Positions 1-9,468 of a stretch of 64,000 nt of DNA are shown here, one piece after another (the first letter of the stretch is position 1; each line of letters begins with the position of its first letter). Under the pieces are notes generated by a model, which worked only from the letters and a program-made list of their open reading frames with translations, ran no database searches and was not told where the DNA came from. A program made the translations under genes and the position numbers. This stretch comes from Paenibacillus sp. (GTDB lineage Bacteria; Bacillota; Bacilli; Paenibacillales; YIM-B00363). The stretch is from NCBI RefSeq assembly GCF_035645195.1, contig NZ_DASQNA010000025.1:124001-188000 (forward strand), read 5' to 3'.

Positions 1-1698
1 AAGGTAGCCCTTGTACATTTTGCCGAGGGGAATGACGTTGTCCGTGTACCACATGTTGTAGCAATGAAAGTCCGGCAGTCCTTCGCGCGTCGGGGGGTTG
101 TAGTCCCCTTCGGCGTTCTTGACCGCCCGATCCGGATTTTCGATGTAAATCGCCTGTCTGGCGGCGACGAAGAACGCTTCCAGCTCGTCGCGGTGCAGAT
201 GGCGATGGCCTTTCCTTCTCTTTTCCGTCCGAGACGGCTCGTTGATCAGCGAAACCATTACCGCCGAAGGGTGGCTGCGAATCAGCCGTTCCATCTCGGC
301 CGCCTGCCGCACCGCTTCGCTGAATTGATTGCGGCGAATAAATCCGAACGTCGGCAAGTCGCATTGATGCATCATGCCCAGCATATCGAAATAATCGTAA
401 ATTTCCTCTTGTACGGGACGCTGCGTAATCCGGTAGTAATTCATATTGGCGATTTTCGCGATCAGAATGTCGTCGATCAGCTGCTCGTAATTGCGGTTCA
501 TGACGCACTGCTGCAGATGCCCCATCTCGTTGGCGCCTCGAAGCATCACCGGACGGTTGTTTAGATAAAGCGTGCCTTTGGGCGTATCCCGTTCGTCCAC
601 ATGAAATTTCCGCATGCCGAACGTTCGGTCCCTTACATCCAGCAGCTTCGTCGCCCTAAGGCTCACTCTGGCGGCGTACAGATGCGGCGCGTCCGGCTCC
701 CACAACCGGAACTCCGGCAGCGAAAGCCGGTATCGGCAGTAGTTGAGGCCCGGTCCGGCGTACGCCACTTGGAACGTAACGGGACCGACCTTCTTCCCGG
801 CGAAATTTTTCGGCATCAGCTCGATCTCGATTTCGAAGTTTTCGACCACGCGGTCCATCGTGTTCATGATGTCCGCCCATACTTCCGCGCTGCCGTCGTC
901 GATGTTCGGCCTCACGAACACATCTTGAATGAACAGTTCCGAACGCTGCTCCAAATACACCGTATTGTAGATCCCGCCCCCTGGCGGGCAGTGATGCCAT
1001 CCGCTGTACGGATCGTCCCAGCCCGGTCCGGTCGCCGCATAAATTTTGTCGCCGTCCAGCTTCGTGCCGCCGACTCCCATCATCGGGTAATCGTTCTCTA
1101 CCTCGACCACCAGACTGTTTTCTTTGCGCAGCAGCGCGGTGACGTCGAACTCGAAAGGGGCGAAAAACCCTTCGTGCGAGCCTACGCATTTGCCGTTCAC
1201 ATATACCGACGTTTTGTAGTCGACGCCTTTGAATACGAGGTATACCCGCTTTCCTTCCGGAATCGGACCGTATTCGAAGGAAGCGCGGTAAAACGCGGTC
1301 CATTTGCCGTTCTCCCCCGTAGGTCCTCTGAAATCGGGAACGGTCACGGGCTCCCAATCGCCCTCGCCCTCCAAGACGCGGCGGAAATCGTCGTCTTCGG
1401 GCGTCCTGTACCGGAATAGAAATTCGGTAATCAGCAGCGCGTCTCTGCGGTACTCCGGTTCGGAAGTCAAATCGCGCAAATACGGACGGTACTGCTCCCG
1501 CAGCTTGTTCAACTGCTCCTGAAATCGGGCGAGCCGCTCCTCGTGCGGAATCGGCCGATCCGCAGGCGCCCGGTCGCTGCTGGGAGTAAAATAAGTTTTC
1601 TCGATCGGCATCGGGGGGATTTCCTGCAAATCGCCCCTTCCCGGATGTTCTCGAAATGCGATTTCCGCAAATTGATCCGGCTGCATCTCTTGCTCCAA
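1..1698 (-). CDS. Glycoside hydrolase family 2 enzyme (C-terminus beyond window)
   Basis: This is probably a cytoplasmic GH2 retaining beta-glycosidase (beta-galactosidase or beta-glucuronidase type). About 566 residues are visible. They show the GH2 sugar-binding jelly roll (GVDYKTSVYVNGKCVGSHEG, about residue 150) and the TIM barrel with the classic LRGANEMGH and NMNYYRITQ stretches. The acid/base motif is SLINEP, with Glu near residue 487. The nucleophile would lie beyond position 1. The start is TTG at 1698 because AGGAGG at 1707-1712 is 8 bases upstream; the ATG at 1686 is too far from it. There is no signal peptide. The gene lies 70 bases after the GH95 gene stop, so it is probably the last visible member of the operon transcribed from near 7100. 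The exact substrate is not determinable here. Confidence 0.88.
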   Translation of the reverse strand, partial: MEQEMQPDQFAEIAFREHPGRGDLQEIPPMPIEKTYFTPSSDRAPADRPIPHEERLARFQEQLNKLREQYRPYLRDLTSEPEYRRDALLITEFLFRYRTPEDDDFRRVLEGEGDWEPVTVPDFRGPTGENGKWTAFYRASFEYGPIPEGKRVYLVFKGVDYKTSVYVNGKCVGSHEGFFAPFEFDVTALLRKENSLVVEVENDYPMMGVGGTKLDGDKIYAATGPGWDDPYSGWHHCPPGGGIYNTVYLEQRSELFIQDVFVRPNIDDGSAEVWADIMNTMDRVVENFEIEIELMPKNFAGKKVGPVTFQVAYAGPGLNYCRYRLSLPEFRLWEPDAPHLYAARVSLRATKLLDVRDRTFGMRKFHVDERDTPKGTLYLNNRPVMLRGANEMGHLQQCVMNRNYEQLIDDILIAKIANMNYYRITQRPVQEEIYDYFDMLGMMHQCDLPTFGFIRRNQFSEAVRQAAEMERLIRSHPSAVMVSLINEPSRTEKRRKGHRHLHRDELEAFFVAARQAIYIENPDRAVKNAEGDYNPPTREGLPDFHCYNMWYTDNVIPLGKMYKGYL

Positions 1699-1726
1699 CG
1701 GTTCGTCCTCCTCTCGGCCTGCGTCC

Positions 1727-1754
1727 GCGGCGCCCGCTCCGGCGCGGGCGCCGC
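1727..1754 (-). other. Intergenic GC-rich hairpin between GH95 and GH2 genes
   Basis: A perfect 11-bp inverted repeat (GCGGCGCCCGC / GCGGGCGCCGC) with a 6-base loop lies 14 bases after the GH95 stop and just ahead of the GH2 ribosome binding site. No T run follows on the minus strand, so it is not a typical terminator. A role in mRNA processing or stability is an inference. Confidence 0.5.
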
Positions 1755-1768
1755 GATCCGTTGCGCGG

Positions 1769-4105
1769 TTATCCGTTCGACGCTTGGTTTTCCATCCCCG
1801 CGGCGCTCTTCGCCGGCTCCGGCGAAAGCACGTAGGTCTGCCCGGCGACCGCGTTGAATTCGATCACGAACCCGTCGGATTCGCAGACCACTTTCCGTCC
1901 GTCCGCCTCCACGGTCAGCGGCGCTTCCGGCCGTCGGCAGCCGATGCGGCATACGCCGTCGACGCCGGCTTTCAGGCGGCAGCTGACGAGCCGCCCGTCC
2001 GCCCATTCGAGATCCACCTCGAATCCGCCGCGGGCGCGAAGTCCCTGCACGCTCCCCCGCTTCCAGTCGCTCGGCAAAGCGGGAAGCAGCGCGATCTCGC
2101 CGCGATGGGATTGCAGCAGCATCTCCGCAATGCCCGCGATGCCGCCGAAATTGCCGTCGATTTGGAACGGCGGATGCGTATCGAGCAAATTCGGAAGCGT
2201 GGAGGAAGCCAGCAAGCCGCGAAGGTGCTCGCCGCATTTCTCCCCTTCCTCCAGACGAGCGTAAAAGTTCAGCACCCATGCCCTGCTCCAGCCGGTCCTT
2301 CCGGCGCCGTTCTCCAATCTTCGCTCCAACGTCCGTTTAGCCGCTTGAGCCAAGTCCGGGGTATGGCGCGCGTGAATGATTTCTCCGGGATGCAGCGCGA
2401 ACAGATGCGAGATATGCCGATGCCCGGGCTGCGCTTCGTCCCAATCCTCCAGCCACTCCTGCAGCTGTCCGTGTTTCCCGACGGCGGGCTGAGGCAGTTT
2501 GCGAATGGCGTCGATCCATTTCCTGCGCATGACATCGTCGGTCTGCAAAATTTCCGACGCTTTGACGCACGCTTGGAACAACGTGTAAATAATCTGAGTG
2601 TCCATCGCCGGTCCGATGCAGAGGCTTCCGACGCCTCCGTCGGGACGGATGAATTTGTTTTCCGGCGAAGTGGAAGGCCCGGTCACGAGCCGTCCCTGCG
2701 CGTCCTCCGTAAGGTATTCCAAGAAAAACTCCGCCGCTTCCCGCATCACCGGGTACGCCCGCTCCCGGAGGAACGTTTCGTTCATGCCGTACCGGTAATG
2801 CTCCCACATATGGAGGGACAGCCAAGCCCCGCCCAACGGCCAGACGGACGCCGGCAAGTAATTGCCTTCGATTTGACTGGACCCCCACATGTCCGTATTG
2901 TGATGGGCGACGAATCCTCTGCATCCGTATACTTCCATCGCCGTCCTCCGGCCGTACGGAAGCATCCGCTCGATCAAATCGAACAACGGCTCGTGACATT
3001 CCGGCATATGGCACGATTCCGCCGGCCAATAATTCATCTCCGTATTGATGTTCAGCGTATATTTAGACTCCCATGACGGCGTGTAGCTATCGTTCCACAG
3101 CCCTTGCAAATTCGCCGGGTTCGATCCCGGGCGGGAGCAAGCCATGAGCAGGTATCTTCCGTATTGGAAATAGAGCGAAATGAGTCCGGGATCGGATGCG
3201 CCTTCTTTAAATTGCTGCAGTCGAACGTCCGTCGGCAGCGACGCGGCGCTTCCGTCGTTCCCGCTATCCAGCGTGAGCTTCACGCGGCGATACAGCGCTT
3301 CATGCTCCGCGACGTGGTCCTGCTTCAGCTGCTCGAACGGTTTGCGCGACGCCGCTTCCACTCGGTTCACGCATTCCGCATTCGGATCCTCGTGGCGGAA
3401 CGTCGTCGCGGCGGCCAAGTACAATACGATCTCGTCCGCGTGACGAACGAACAGGAAATCCCCGACCGTCTGGACCAGTCCGCCCTTCGCCACGGCTTTA
3501 AGCCCCGTACTGAAAGACACCCCGCCCTCGCCGCAATTCCCTTGCATGAGCAGCGTATCTCGAGACGCCCGCAGCGTGCCGCCGTCGAAAGGTCTCCGGG
3601 TCAGATGGAATCTCATGTTGAGATTCCCCGGCTGCTCGCAAGTAAAGCGCACGACGATGACTTGATCGGCCGCGCTGCTGAAAATTTCCCGCTCGTACCG
3701 AACATCGTTCAGACGGAAGCTGACGCGGGCGATCGCCTGCTCCAAGTCCAGCTCTCGGCGGTATTCGGAAATCATCCCTTTCCCGCCGTTATGATAGAAG
3801 TTCAAGTCGCCGAGCGGCTGATACGGGTTCAGCGATTTCGGGATCGACAGCATCGCCATTTGCGCGAGCTCCTCCGCCTCCGTCTGCTTCCCTTCCGCCA
3901 GCAAGCGGCGAATTTCCGGCAAATAGCGCTTCGCGTCCGGATTGTTTCCCTCTTTGGGGCCGCCGTACCAAACGGAATCCTCGTTCAGTTGAATTCTTTC
4001 CTGGTATACTTTGCCGAAAATCATCGCGCCGAGCCGGCCGTTCCCGATCGGAAGCGCTTCGTCCCACGACTTGGCCGGCTTATTGTACCAGAGCTTGTAT
4101 TGCAT
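1769..4105 (-). CDS. GH95-family alpha-L-fucosidase / alpha-L-galactosidase
   Basis: This is a full-length (about 778 aa) inverting GH95 enzyme that would remove terminal alpha-L-fucose or alpha-L-galactose. The N-terminal beta domain opens with [20 protein letters not shown], typical of the family. The (alpha/alpha)6 core carries the Asn pair and neighbours in [13 protein letters not shown] and the FQIDGNFGG motif holding the likely general-base/acid Asp region. There is no signal peptide, so it should act in the cytoplasm. The start is ATG 4105, with GGAGG at 4113-4117 spaced 7 bases; an upstream in-frame ATG at 4111 is only 1 base from the site. The gene follows the apiosidase-like gene directly (2-base gap), so translation is probably coupled. 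A paralog is at 36221-38587. Confidence 0.9.
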   Translation of the reverse strand: MQYKLWYNKPAKSWDEALPIGNGRLGAMIFGKVYQERIQLNEDSVWYGGPKEGNNPDAKRYLPEIRRLLAEGKQTEAEELAQMAMLSIPKSLNPYQPLGDLNFYHNGGKGMISEYRRELDLEQAIARVSFRLNDVRYEREIFSSAADQVIVVRFTCEQPGNLNMRFHLTRRPFDGGTLRASRDTLLMQGNCGEGGVSFSTGLKAVAKGGLVQTVGDFLFVRHADEIVLYLAAATTFRHEDPNAECVNRVEAASRKPFEQLKQDHVAEHEALYRRVKLTLDSGNDGSAASLPTDVRLQQFKEGASDPGLISLYFQYGRYLLMACSRPGSNPANLQGLWNDSYTPSWESKYTLNINTEMNYWPAESCHMPECHEPLFDLIERMLPYGRRTAMEVYGCRGFVAHHNTDMWGSSQIEGNYLPASVWPLGGAWLSLHMWEHYRYGMNETFLRERAYPVMREAAEFFLEYLTEDAQGRLVTGPSTSPENKFIRPDGGVGSLCIGPAMDTQIIYTLFQACVKASEILQTDDVMRRKWIDAIRKLPQPAVGKHGQLQEWLEDWDEAQPGHRHISHLFALHPGEIIHARHTPDLAQAAKRTLERRLENGAGRTGWSRAWVLNFYARLEEGEKCGEHLRGLLASSTLPNLLDTHPPFQIDGNFGGIAGIAEMLLQSHRGEIALLPALPSDWKRGSVQGLRARGGFEVDLEWADGRLVSCRLKAGVDGVCRIGCRRPEAPLTVEADGRKVVCESDGFVIEFNAVAGQTYVLSPEPAKSAAGMENQASNG

Positions 4106-4107
4106 CC

Positions 4108-5568
4108 TCATTCCTCCGTTTCTTCGGTAGCGGAGATCTTCCGAATCCGCAAGGCGTAATATAGTTCCGCGGGCAGATCGATGCGAAGTTTGCCGCCGGC
4201 CGACTCCATCTCGTCGGTCACGGTCATGTTCCAGGTATCGATAACATCGACCTTGTAGCGTCCTTCCGGCAGCGAAAATTCGCGGAATAAGAAGCGGTGC
4301 GGGCCTAAATACTGCAAATAATATTCACCCGCGATCTCGAGCGTGGAGGCGTCCATGCGGTTGCCGCTGTAACGAATGTCATCCGGCGCCTCTTCAAGCA
4401 CTTCTCGCAAAAACGCGATTCTTGCGGCGCTTCGTCCGCGAAGCTTTCCCCCGTGCGAGCGCCAAAGCCCCTCCTCCGGGCGCAAATACGTTTCCCCGTG
4501 AGTGACGAATCCGCCGCGAAACACCCCCTCCCATACGCGGAGCGTCATTTCCTCCGGGGTAAGACTGCCCCATGAGGTGTGGAGATTCCCTTCGCATCCG
4601 CAATCGTCGACGATGACCGGCTTCCCGTAATGCCGAACCCACTTCGAAATCGCCCTGACGTCTTCGGTTTGGATGCTCGCGTGCGTCACCCAAGGTTTTC
4701 CGTAATCGTACAGCGATTCGCCGCTGGAGATGGAGCGCAAGTGCCCTGCGTGATCGCATTCCTGCACGACGCGGAACAGCGCATCCCAATGCTCGGCCGT
4801 TTTGCCCTCCATAGCGCCGAAATCGTTCGCCAGCGACCACCACACGTTGCGGTACGCCGCGAAGCGCGCGACGACGTAGCGTACATAATGTTCGTCCTCT
4901 TCGGCCGACATCCGATCGAACCCCCAGCGCCCTCCGTCGTGCGGGTGAAACAAAACGAGTTCCGCTTCGATGCCGAGAGAGGACAAATCTTGAATGCTCT
5001 TCTCTAGGCGAGAGAAATATCGGGGGGTAAAGCGCGTCGGGTCGAACCCTCGCCCCGGCTTCGCGGCGAACGGGTAGAGGCTCGGCTCGGCGTCGTCGAA
5101 AGCGTTGGAAGTCGGGAAGACGCACATGCGCAGTTTGTTGAATGGCGACGTTCGCAACGTATCCAGCGTTTGCGCCTGCTGCCGTTCGCTTTGGAGATGC
5201 CAGACATCGCAAGCGGTGCCGAAGGGGATGTAGCGTGTCCCGTCGGCATACCGGAAGCCGCCGGCGTCTTTGACCGCGACGGGCCCTCGGTTTCCGGGCT
5301 GGGGAGGCGTACTTACAAATTCGCCTGCGATCCCGTTCAGCTCCGGGACGTCGCTGATCGTCTCATACGTGTAAACGCCTTCTTCTTGCGGCATAAAGCG
5401 GAGCTTGTAGACCGAATCTCCGTCGTAAAACCCCTCGACCTCGTATCGCTTCGCGTCTTTGGCGAATCGCGCGCGCAATCGCACGTCGACGAACGGGTTC
5501 CCGACCGGCGGCCCTTCCAGCGCCAGTTCGAACACGCCCCAGCGTTCCGCTTGTGTAGGCTTATGCAA
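4108..5568 (-). CDS. DUF5060/DUF4038/DUF5605 apiosidase-like protein with altered active site
   Basis: This is a paralog of the next upstream gene. It has an N-terminal DUF5060 beta-sandwich (motifs [16 protein letters not shown] and GNRGPV), a DUF4038/GH140-like TIM barrel and a C-terminal DUF5605-like beta domain. Where the sister reads WWSLSNEYD and VIDEMSYEGN, this protein reads WWSLANDFG and [10 protein letters not shown]. Glu is thus replaced by Asp at two probable catalytic positions, although the later EGN Glu is kept. It could be a variant-specificity hydrolase or a weakened one. It has no signal peptide. The longest frame starts with GTG at 5577, but AAGGTGAG (about 5573-5580) sits over that codon and is well spaced for TTG at 5568, which I prefer. 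Family membership is secure; the substrate is unknown. Confidence 0.8.
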   Translation of the reverse strand: MHKPTQAERWGVFELALEGPPVGNPFVDVRLRARFAKDAKRYEVEGFYDGDSVYKLRFMPQEEGVYTYETISDVPELNGIAGEFVSTPPQPGNRGPVAVKDAGGFRYADGTRYIPFGTACDVWHLQSERQQAQTLDTLRTSPFNKLRMCVFPTSNAFDDAEPSLYPFAAKPGRGFDPTRFTPRYFSRLEKSIQDLSSLGIEAELVLFHPHDGGRWGFDRMSAEEDEHYVRYVVARFAAYRNVWWSLANDFGAMEGKTAEHWDALFRVVQECDHAGHLRSISSGESLYDYGKPWVTHASIQTEDVRAISKWVRHYGKPVIVDDCGCEGNLHTSWGSLTPEEMTLRVWEGVFRGGFVTHGETYLRPEEGLWRSHGGKLRGRSAARIAFLREVLEEAPDDIRYSGNRMDASTLEIAGEYYLQYLGPHRFLFREFSLPEGRYKVDVIDTWNMTVTDEMESAGGKLRIDLPAELYYALRIRKISATEETEE

Positions 5569-5601
5569 TAATCTCACCTTCCCGAACCGATTGCTCGTAA
5601 T

Positions 5602-7044
5602 TTACGTCTTGCGAATGCGCAAAGCGATGTACGGCGTACCGGGTAATTCGATGACGCTTCTTCCCCGGAACGTTCCCTCGGCGGGCGACACCGTCATGTT
5701 CCACGTATCGATGATGTCGATGCGGTACGTCGAATGCTCGGGGAGGTCGACTTCGTAATAAGCATGCTGGCGGTTTCCGAGATATAGCAGCATGTAGGTG
5801 CCCTCCTGCCGCGAACGGATCCAGTCGTCCGGACCTTCCTCGAAGATGGCGCGCATGAAAGCGATCCGTTTGACGCTCTCCCCGTACAGCCTGCCTCCGG
5901 CGCTGATCCATGCTCTCGTCTCCCGATCGACGAACGCCTCGCCGTGGCCGGCATAGCCGCCGGCGCACATCGTCACCCAAAACCGATGCGTCATCTCTTC
6001 GCCGGAAATGTTCCCCCATCTGCGGGAGCTGTTGCCTTCGTACGACATTTCGTCGATCACGACGGGCTTCTTGACCTCCGCCAGCCACCGGGACGTCATG
6101 GACGCATCCCAATGCTGTATGCTTTGGTGCGTGATCCACGGTTTGGAAAAATCGTAAAGCCACGAGGATTCGTACATTTTCGTCCCGTTATGGATCGATC
6201 GCAGATGCTGATAAGGGTCGTGTCGCTGCACGAAGCGAAGCAAATCGTCCCAATCTTCTACCGATTTCTGCTTATTGAAATCGTATTCATTGGACAACGA
6301 CCACCAGACGTTGCGGAACGAGGCCAAACGGGCGATCACGTAACGCAAATAAAAACGGTCGGTTTCGCGTCCCAAGTCGTCAAAACCCCAATGGCCTTTG
6401 TCGTAAGGGTGGAACAGCACCAAGTCCGCTTCGACCCCGAGGTTCATCAGATCTTGAATCCTGCGCTCCAAATGGGCGAAAAACGCCGGATTAAACCTTG
6501 TCGTATCCGCATCCTCCGGGCATGTGCCCGCGAAGGCGAACGCCGGAGGAGACATCGCGCGGGTAGGCAAGATACACATTCTCACTTTGTTGAAGGGAGA
6601 CGCCTCCAAGCTGCGCAGCGTCATCTCTTCGAGCCGCTCGTCGCCGGCGTGCGTCCAATGGTAGCAGGTCGTGCCGAACGGCATATAGGGCGTTCCGTCT
6701 TCGTATGCGAAGCGGTAATCTCCCTTCACTCTCACCGGGCCGCGATTGCCTTCCGACGGAGCGACGCATCGGAATTGTCCCCTCCGACCGTCCAGTTCGC
6801 TTCGATTGCTCCGGGTTTCGTAGCGCCATTCGCCGATCCGATCCGGCATGAACCGAATTTTGTACGTCCCGTCGCCGTCGTAAAAACCGTCCGTTTCGAT
6901 TTCGACGTTTTTATATTGAAACCGGGCCGACACCTGCACGTCCTGGAACGGGTTTCCTTCGTCCGGACCGCTCAGGCGAAGCTCGAATATGCCCCATCGC
7001 TCCGTCTCGCCGTCGATTCGCTCCGCGCACATAGGTCGATTCAC
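5602..7044 (-). CDS. DUF5060/DUF4038/DUF5605 apiosidase-like glycosidase
   Basis: This cytoplasmic (no signal peptide) 480-aa protein is predicted to be a retaining TIM-barrel glycosidase related to GH140 apiosidases. DUF5060 spans about residues 15-105 (GFYDGDGTYKIRFMP, then GNRGPVRVKG). The barrel holds FGTTCYHW, LVLFHPYD, a candidate acid/base Glu in SLSNEYD (Glu near 253) and candidate nucleophile motifs VIDEMSYEGN. A small C-terminal beta domain ends the protein. GTG 7044 follows GAGG closely, and ATG 7032 is an alternative start. It is the first gene after promoter site A (7107-7160), and the next gene is a 24-33 base gap away. The paralogs share about the same length and domain order. 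Confidence 0.82.
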   Translation of the reverse strand: MNRPMCAERIDGETERWGIFELRLSGPDEGNPFQDVQVSARFQYKNVEIETDGFYDGDGTYKIRFMPDRIGEWRYETRSNRSELDGRRGQFRCVAPSEGNRGPVRVKGDYRFAYEDGTPYMPFGTTCYHWTHAGDERLEEMTLRSLEASPFNKVRMCILPTRAMSPPAFAFAGTCPEDADTTRFNPAFFAHLERRIQDLMNLGVEADLVLFHPYDKGHWGFDDLGRETDRFYLRYVIARLASFRNVWWSLSNEYDFNKQKSVEDWDDLLRFVQRHDPYQHLRSIHNGTKMYESSWLYDFSKPWITHQSIQHWDASMTSRWLAEVKKPVVIDEMSYEGNSSRRWGNISGEEMTHRFWVTMCAGGYAGHGEAFVDRETRAWISAGGRLYGESVKRIAFMRAIFEEGPDDWIRSRQEGTYMLLYLGNRQHAYYEVDLPEHSTYRIDIIDTWNMTVSPAEGTFRGRSVIELPGTPYIALRIRKT

Positions 7045-7106
7045 GCTCCTCGCCTCAAAAAGCCTAATAATGCAAATAACAATTATTGGTTCTCTTGGTT
7101 TTTATC

Positions 7107-7160
7107 ATTATACAAGTTTCAATTTGAGGCATTATAGGTGATGTTTACTTATTGTATAGG
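7107..7160 (-). promoter_or_regulatory. Regulon promoter A: CCTATA direct repeat plus TATAAT
   Basis: On the minus strand, CCTATA (7155-7160) and CCTATA (7133-7138) are 22 bases apart. TATAAT (7107-7112) begins 48 bases after the first. There is no good -35 box; the second repeat occupies that place. This is the same layout as six other sites in the window. It would drive the apiosidase-like/GH95/GH2 operon. Confidence 0.7.
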
Positions 7161-7203
7161 CGAATCGTGTCATTCCGCCCACGCCGATCCGGCGGAAGGA
7201 TAG

Positions 7204-7232
7204 AAAAGGCCTCCGAACAGGGAGGCCCTTTT
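7204..7232 (-). terminator. Terminator after solute-binding protein gene
   Basis: The inverted repeat GGCCTCC / GGAGGCC has flanking A and T runs and lies 27 bases after the stop of the 7259-8638 gene. The A/T flanks make it potentially bidirectional. Confidence 0.8.
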
Positions 7233-7258
7233 GCATAGTGCACCGCTTATTTTCCGTT

Positions 7259-8638
7259 TTATTGATGTTTCCACCAATCGCCGCCGGCCGCTTTGAGCTG
7301 GACCGTCTCTTCGATCTGTTTGTTCATGGCTTCCTCGATCAAACGAAGAGCCGTCGGCGTATCTTTCGATTCCTCGAAGATATGCGTTTGGAACACGCCC
7401 CATACGTTCGGGTTCACGAAGGTGAGGCCCGGCTTGCGCGCCTTCGGCACCGCCGGCTTCAAAGCGAAGATGTTATGAACGTCCTTCCCTTGCAGCTCCG
7501 GCACGTTCTGCGCGAACGCTTGAACGACCGTCTCGTTCATCAACGGACCGGCGAGCGCGTCCTTGGCCCTCGCCAGCTGCACTTCTTCCGAAAGCAGGTA
7601 GGAAATCACCTGGAACGCCAGATCCTTCTTGTTCGATTGTTTAGTAATGAACAGCCCGTTCAGGTTCGGCATGTATTTGGAATTCGGCGCCTCCGGGAAC
7701 ACAGGCACCGCCCCGAACGCAAAGTTCAAATCCGGATACTCGCGGGACCATTTCGTTACGTTCTCCAACGTATCGACCGAAACGGCCATTCTCCCCCTCG
7801 GGAATTCCGAGGTCGACGTGAACTGGTTACCCGGAATATCGTAGAACCGTCTCATGTTATCCACGATTTTCACCCAGGTGTCGGTCGTCAGCGAAGCTTT
7901 GTCTTCGTTCGGATCGAGGGCCGGTTCCGAGAGCTGATTGTACATCATGTAATGGCTGGGGTGCTGCTGCCAGCCTTTGTACGTGACGTCGCCGTCCTGT
8001 CTCGTCATCGTTTTGGCCAGTTCGTACGCTTCGTCGTACGTCATGCCGACATACGGGTAATCTTGGCCGTATTTGTCAAAGATGTCTTTGTTGTATACGA
8101 GCACGAATTCGTCGTTTTCGAACGGCAGCGAGTACAGCTTTCCGTCCGAAGCCAATTTCGAGTTTTCCAGCATCGCCTGGTCCAATACGCTCGTATCGAA
8201 GTTATACTTTTTGATGAGGTCGGACATGTCGTACTCCATGCCGAATCTGACGATCATCCTTGTCGTGTTGCGGCGCACCTGTTCCAGTACGATATCGGGA
8301 ATCGTACCTTTCGCGATCAAATCCTCGTAGCGGGTGCCGTCGTTCCAATGCACGTGCTTGAGTTCGATATCCGGGAACTTCTTACGGATATACTGGCCGA
8401 TCAGCCGCTCGAAATTTTCTTCTTCCTCGTAAATCTTATTTTGCGCCGTGTAGAAGAACAGCACGTTATCCGGCGTCGTGTTCACCGCCGCGGCGTCCCC
8501 GCCCTCCGTCGTTTCCGCATCGCCGTTGTTCTCGGTCGCGTCGGTACCGGTCGGCGCAGCGCCCCCGCCGAAGCAGCCGGCGGTCCCGACAAGTATAAGT
8601 GCGAGCGCAGTCGTCGTGGCAAACCATTTTTTCATCAT
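7259..8638 (-). CDS. Sugar ABC transporter solute-binding lipoprotein
   Basis: This 459-aa family 1 extracellular solute-binding protein would be membrane-anchored by lipid and deliver a sugar or oligosaccharide to an ABC permease. It has a KK-type signal peptide with lipobox VGTAGC and then a Gly/Asn/Glu-rich linker. The SBP fold shows WNDGTRYEDLIAKGTIPDIV and VYNKDIFDKYG, the usual hinge-region pattern. The start is ATG 8638, 7 bases after GGGAGG; the open frame extends upstream, but those codons lack a site. It has its own promoter (site B) and terminator. The partner permeases are probably one of the two pairs in the neighbouring operon, because none lies downstream. Confidence 0.88.
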   Translation of the reverse strand: MMKKWFATTTALALILVGTAGCFGGGAAPTGTDATENNGDAETTEGGDAAAVNTTPDNVLFFYTAQNKIYEEEENFERLIGQYIRKKFPDIELKHVHWNDGTRYEDLIAKGTIPDIVLEQVRRNTTRMIVRFGMEYDMSDLIKKYNFDTSVLDQAMLENSKLASDGKLYSLPFENDEFVLVYNKDIFDKYGQDYPYVGMTYDEAYELAKTMTRQDGDVTYKGWQQHPSHYMMYNQLSEPALDPNEDKASLTTDTWVKIVDNMRRFYDIPGNQFTSTSEFPRGRMAVSVDTLENVTKWSREYPDLNFAFGAVPVFPEAPNSKYMPNLNGLFITKQSNKKDLAFQVISYLLSEEVQLARAKDALAGPLMNETVVQAFAQNVPELQGKDVHNIFALKPAVPKARKPGLTFVNPNVWGVFQTHIFEESKDTPTALRLIEEAMNKQIEETVQLKAAGGDWWKHQ

Positions 8639-8688
8639 CCAAGAACCTCCCTTTATGAATTCCAATTTGAGTAACCGTTTTCAAGAGA

Positions 8689-8742
8689 ATCTTACTATAA
8701 GGCGAAGGCGTTATGATTAGGGTGACGTTCGACATTTATAGG
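8689..8742 (-). promoter_or_regulatory. Regulon promoter B: CCTATA / CCTAAT repeat
   Basis: On the minus strand, CCTATA (8737-8742) and CCTAAT (8716-8721) are 21 bases apart. A TAAGAT -10 candidate (8689-8694) begins 48 bases after the first repeat; TATAGT at 8694-8699 is an alternative. This would give the solute-binding protein gene its own promoter inside the long operon. Confidence 0.6.
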
Positions 8743-8751
8743 CTGTTTACC

Positions 8752-9450
8752 TCATTTTCCCGATACGGCCCAAGTTAAGACGGCCTCGAGCAGCTTCCAC
8801 CCGTCTTCGGTGTGATATACCACGCTGTCCGGATCAAGGTAGATGAACGCCTGGCGCGCCGGCACCGGATGGCCGTTTAAGTTTTTGCCGCCTTTCTCCA
8901 CGGCGAAGACGACCGCTTTCTGCTCGTCGTCCGCCGCCGTCGCCACGATTTGCGCGTCGCCGCCCGGCTTCGCGAAGCCGATAGCGCCTTCCGATTTGTA
9001 CACGTCGACGTTCCCGCTGAAGCCGGCCGCGATCGGGTGGTCGGGATTCGTGATCGCGATCGTTTGCCCCGGAACGGTCCCGTTGTCTACGGTATCGTCC
9101 CAACCGGCCAAATCGATGTCGCTTATGTTTTGCGGTTCGGCGTACACGACGGGTACCGGGGATTTGTACAGCTTGCTTCCGACTTTGCCGGAGCTGATGG
9201 AAGAGCTGACGAAGACGAGGTCGAAGCCTTCCGCCGATTCGGTCGTGAAGTCTCCGTCGAAAATTTCCGTCACCTCGAACCCCATCTTCTTTATTTGGGA
9301 GACGGTAAGGAAGTCCCCGCCGCTGCTCGCCTTCTCCACGTACAACAGCTTTTTGCCCTCCAAGGATACGGCGGCCGGCTCCGTCTTTTGGCATGCGGCC
9401 AACGATACGATCGCAAGGATCATGGCAATGAAGGTTAACGCCTTTCTCAT
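8752..9450 (-). CDS. Lipoprotein with ThuA/glutamine-amidotransferase-like domain
   Basis: This 232-aa secreted lipoprotein (lipobox VSLAAC) carries a single domain starting at GKKLLYVEKASSGGD. The fold looks like the ThuA/class I amidotransferase-like alpha/beta fold also found as a module in secreted carbohydrate-active proteins: alternating strands, FDLVFVSSSISSGKVGSK, NPDHPIAAGFSG, and a terminal DGWKLLEAVLTWA. The plus-strand gene at 44130-44930 encodes a clear homolog. No catalytic Cys is evident, so a binding role is more likely than catalysis; this is inference. GGAGGGG lies 9 bases before ATG 9450. The gene follows the AbrB-tailed ATPase gene by 18 bases and is in the same operon. 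Confidence 0.6.
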   Translation of the reverse strand: MRKALTFIAMILAIVSLAACQKTEPAAVSLEGKKLLYVEKASSGGDFLTVSQIKKMGFEVTEIFDGDFTTESAEGFDLVFVSSSISSGKVGSKLYKSPVPVVYAEPQNISDIDLAGWDDTVDNGTVPGQTIAITNPDHPIAAGFSGNVDVYKSEGAIGFAKPGGDAQIVATAADDEQKAVVFAVEKGGKNLNGHPVPARQAFIYLDPDSVVYHTEDGWKLLEAVLTWAVSGK

Positions 9451-9468
9451 AAAACAGCACCCCTCCGA

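Noticed and set aside
1784-3076. A 430-codon plus-strand open frame over the GH95 gene
   Set aside because: The opposite strand encodes an intact GH95 enzyme with family motifs; this frame is its shadow.
7238-8674. A 478-codon plus-strand open frame over the solute-binding protein gene
   Set aside because: It mirrors the binding-protein gene exactly, shows an Arg/Val/His-biased translation and crosses the terminator at 7204-7232 region edge; no motif supports it.
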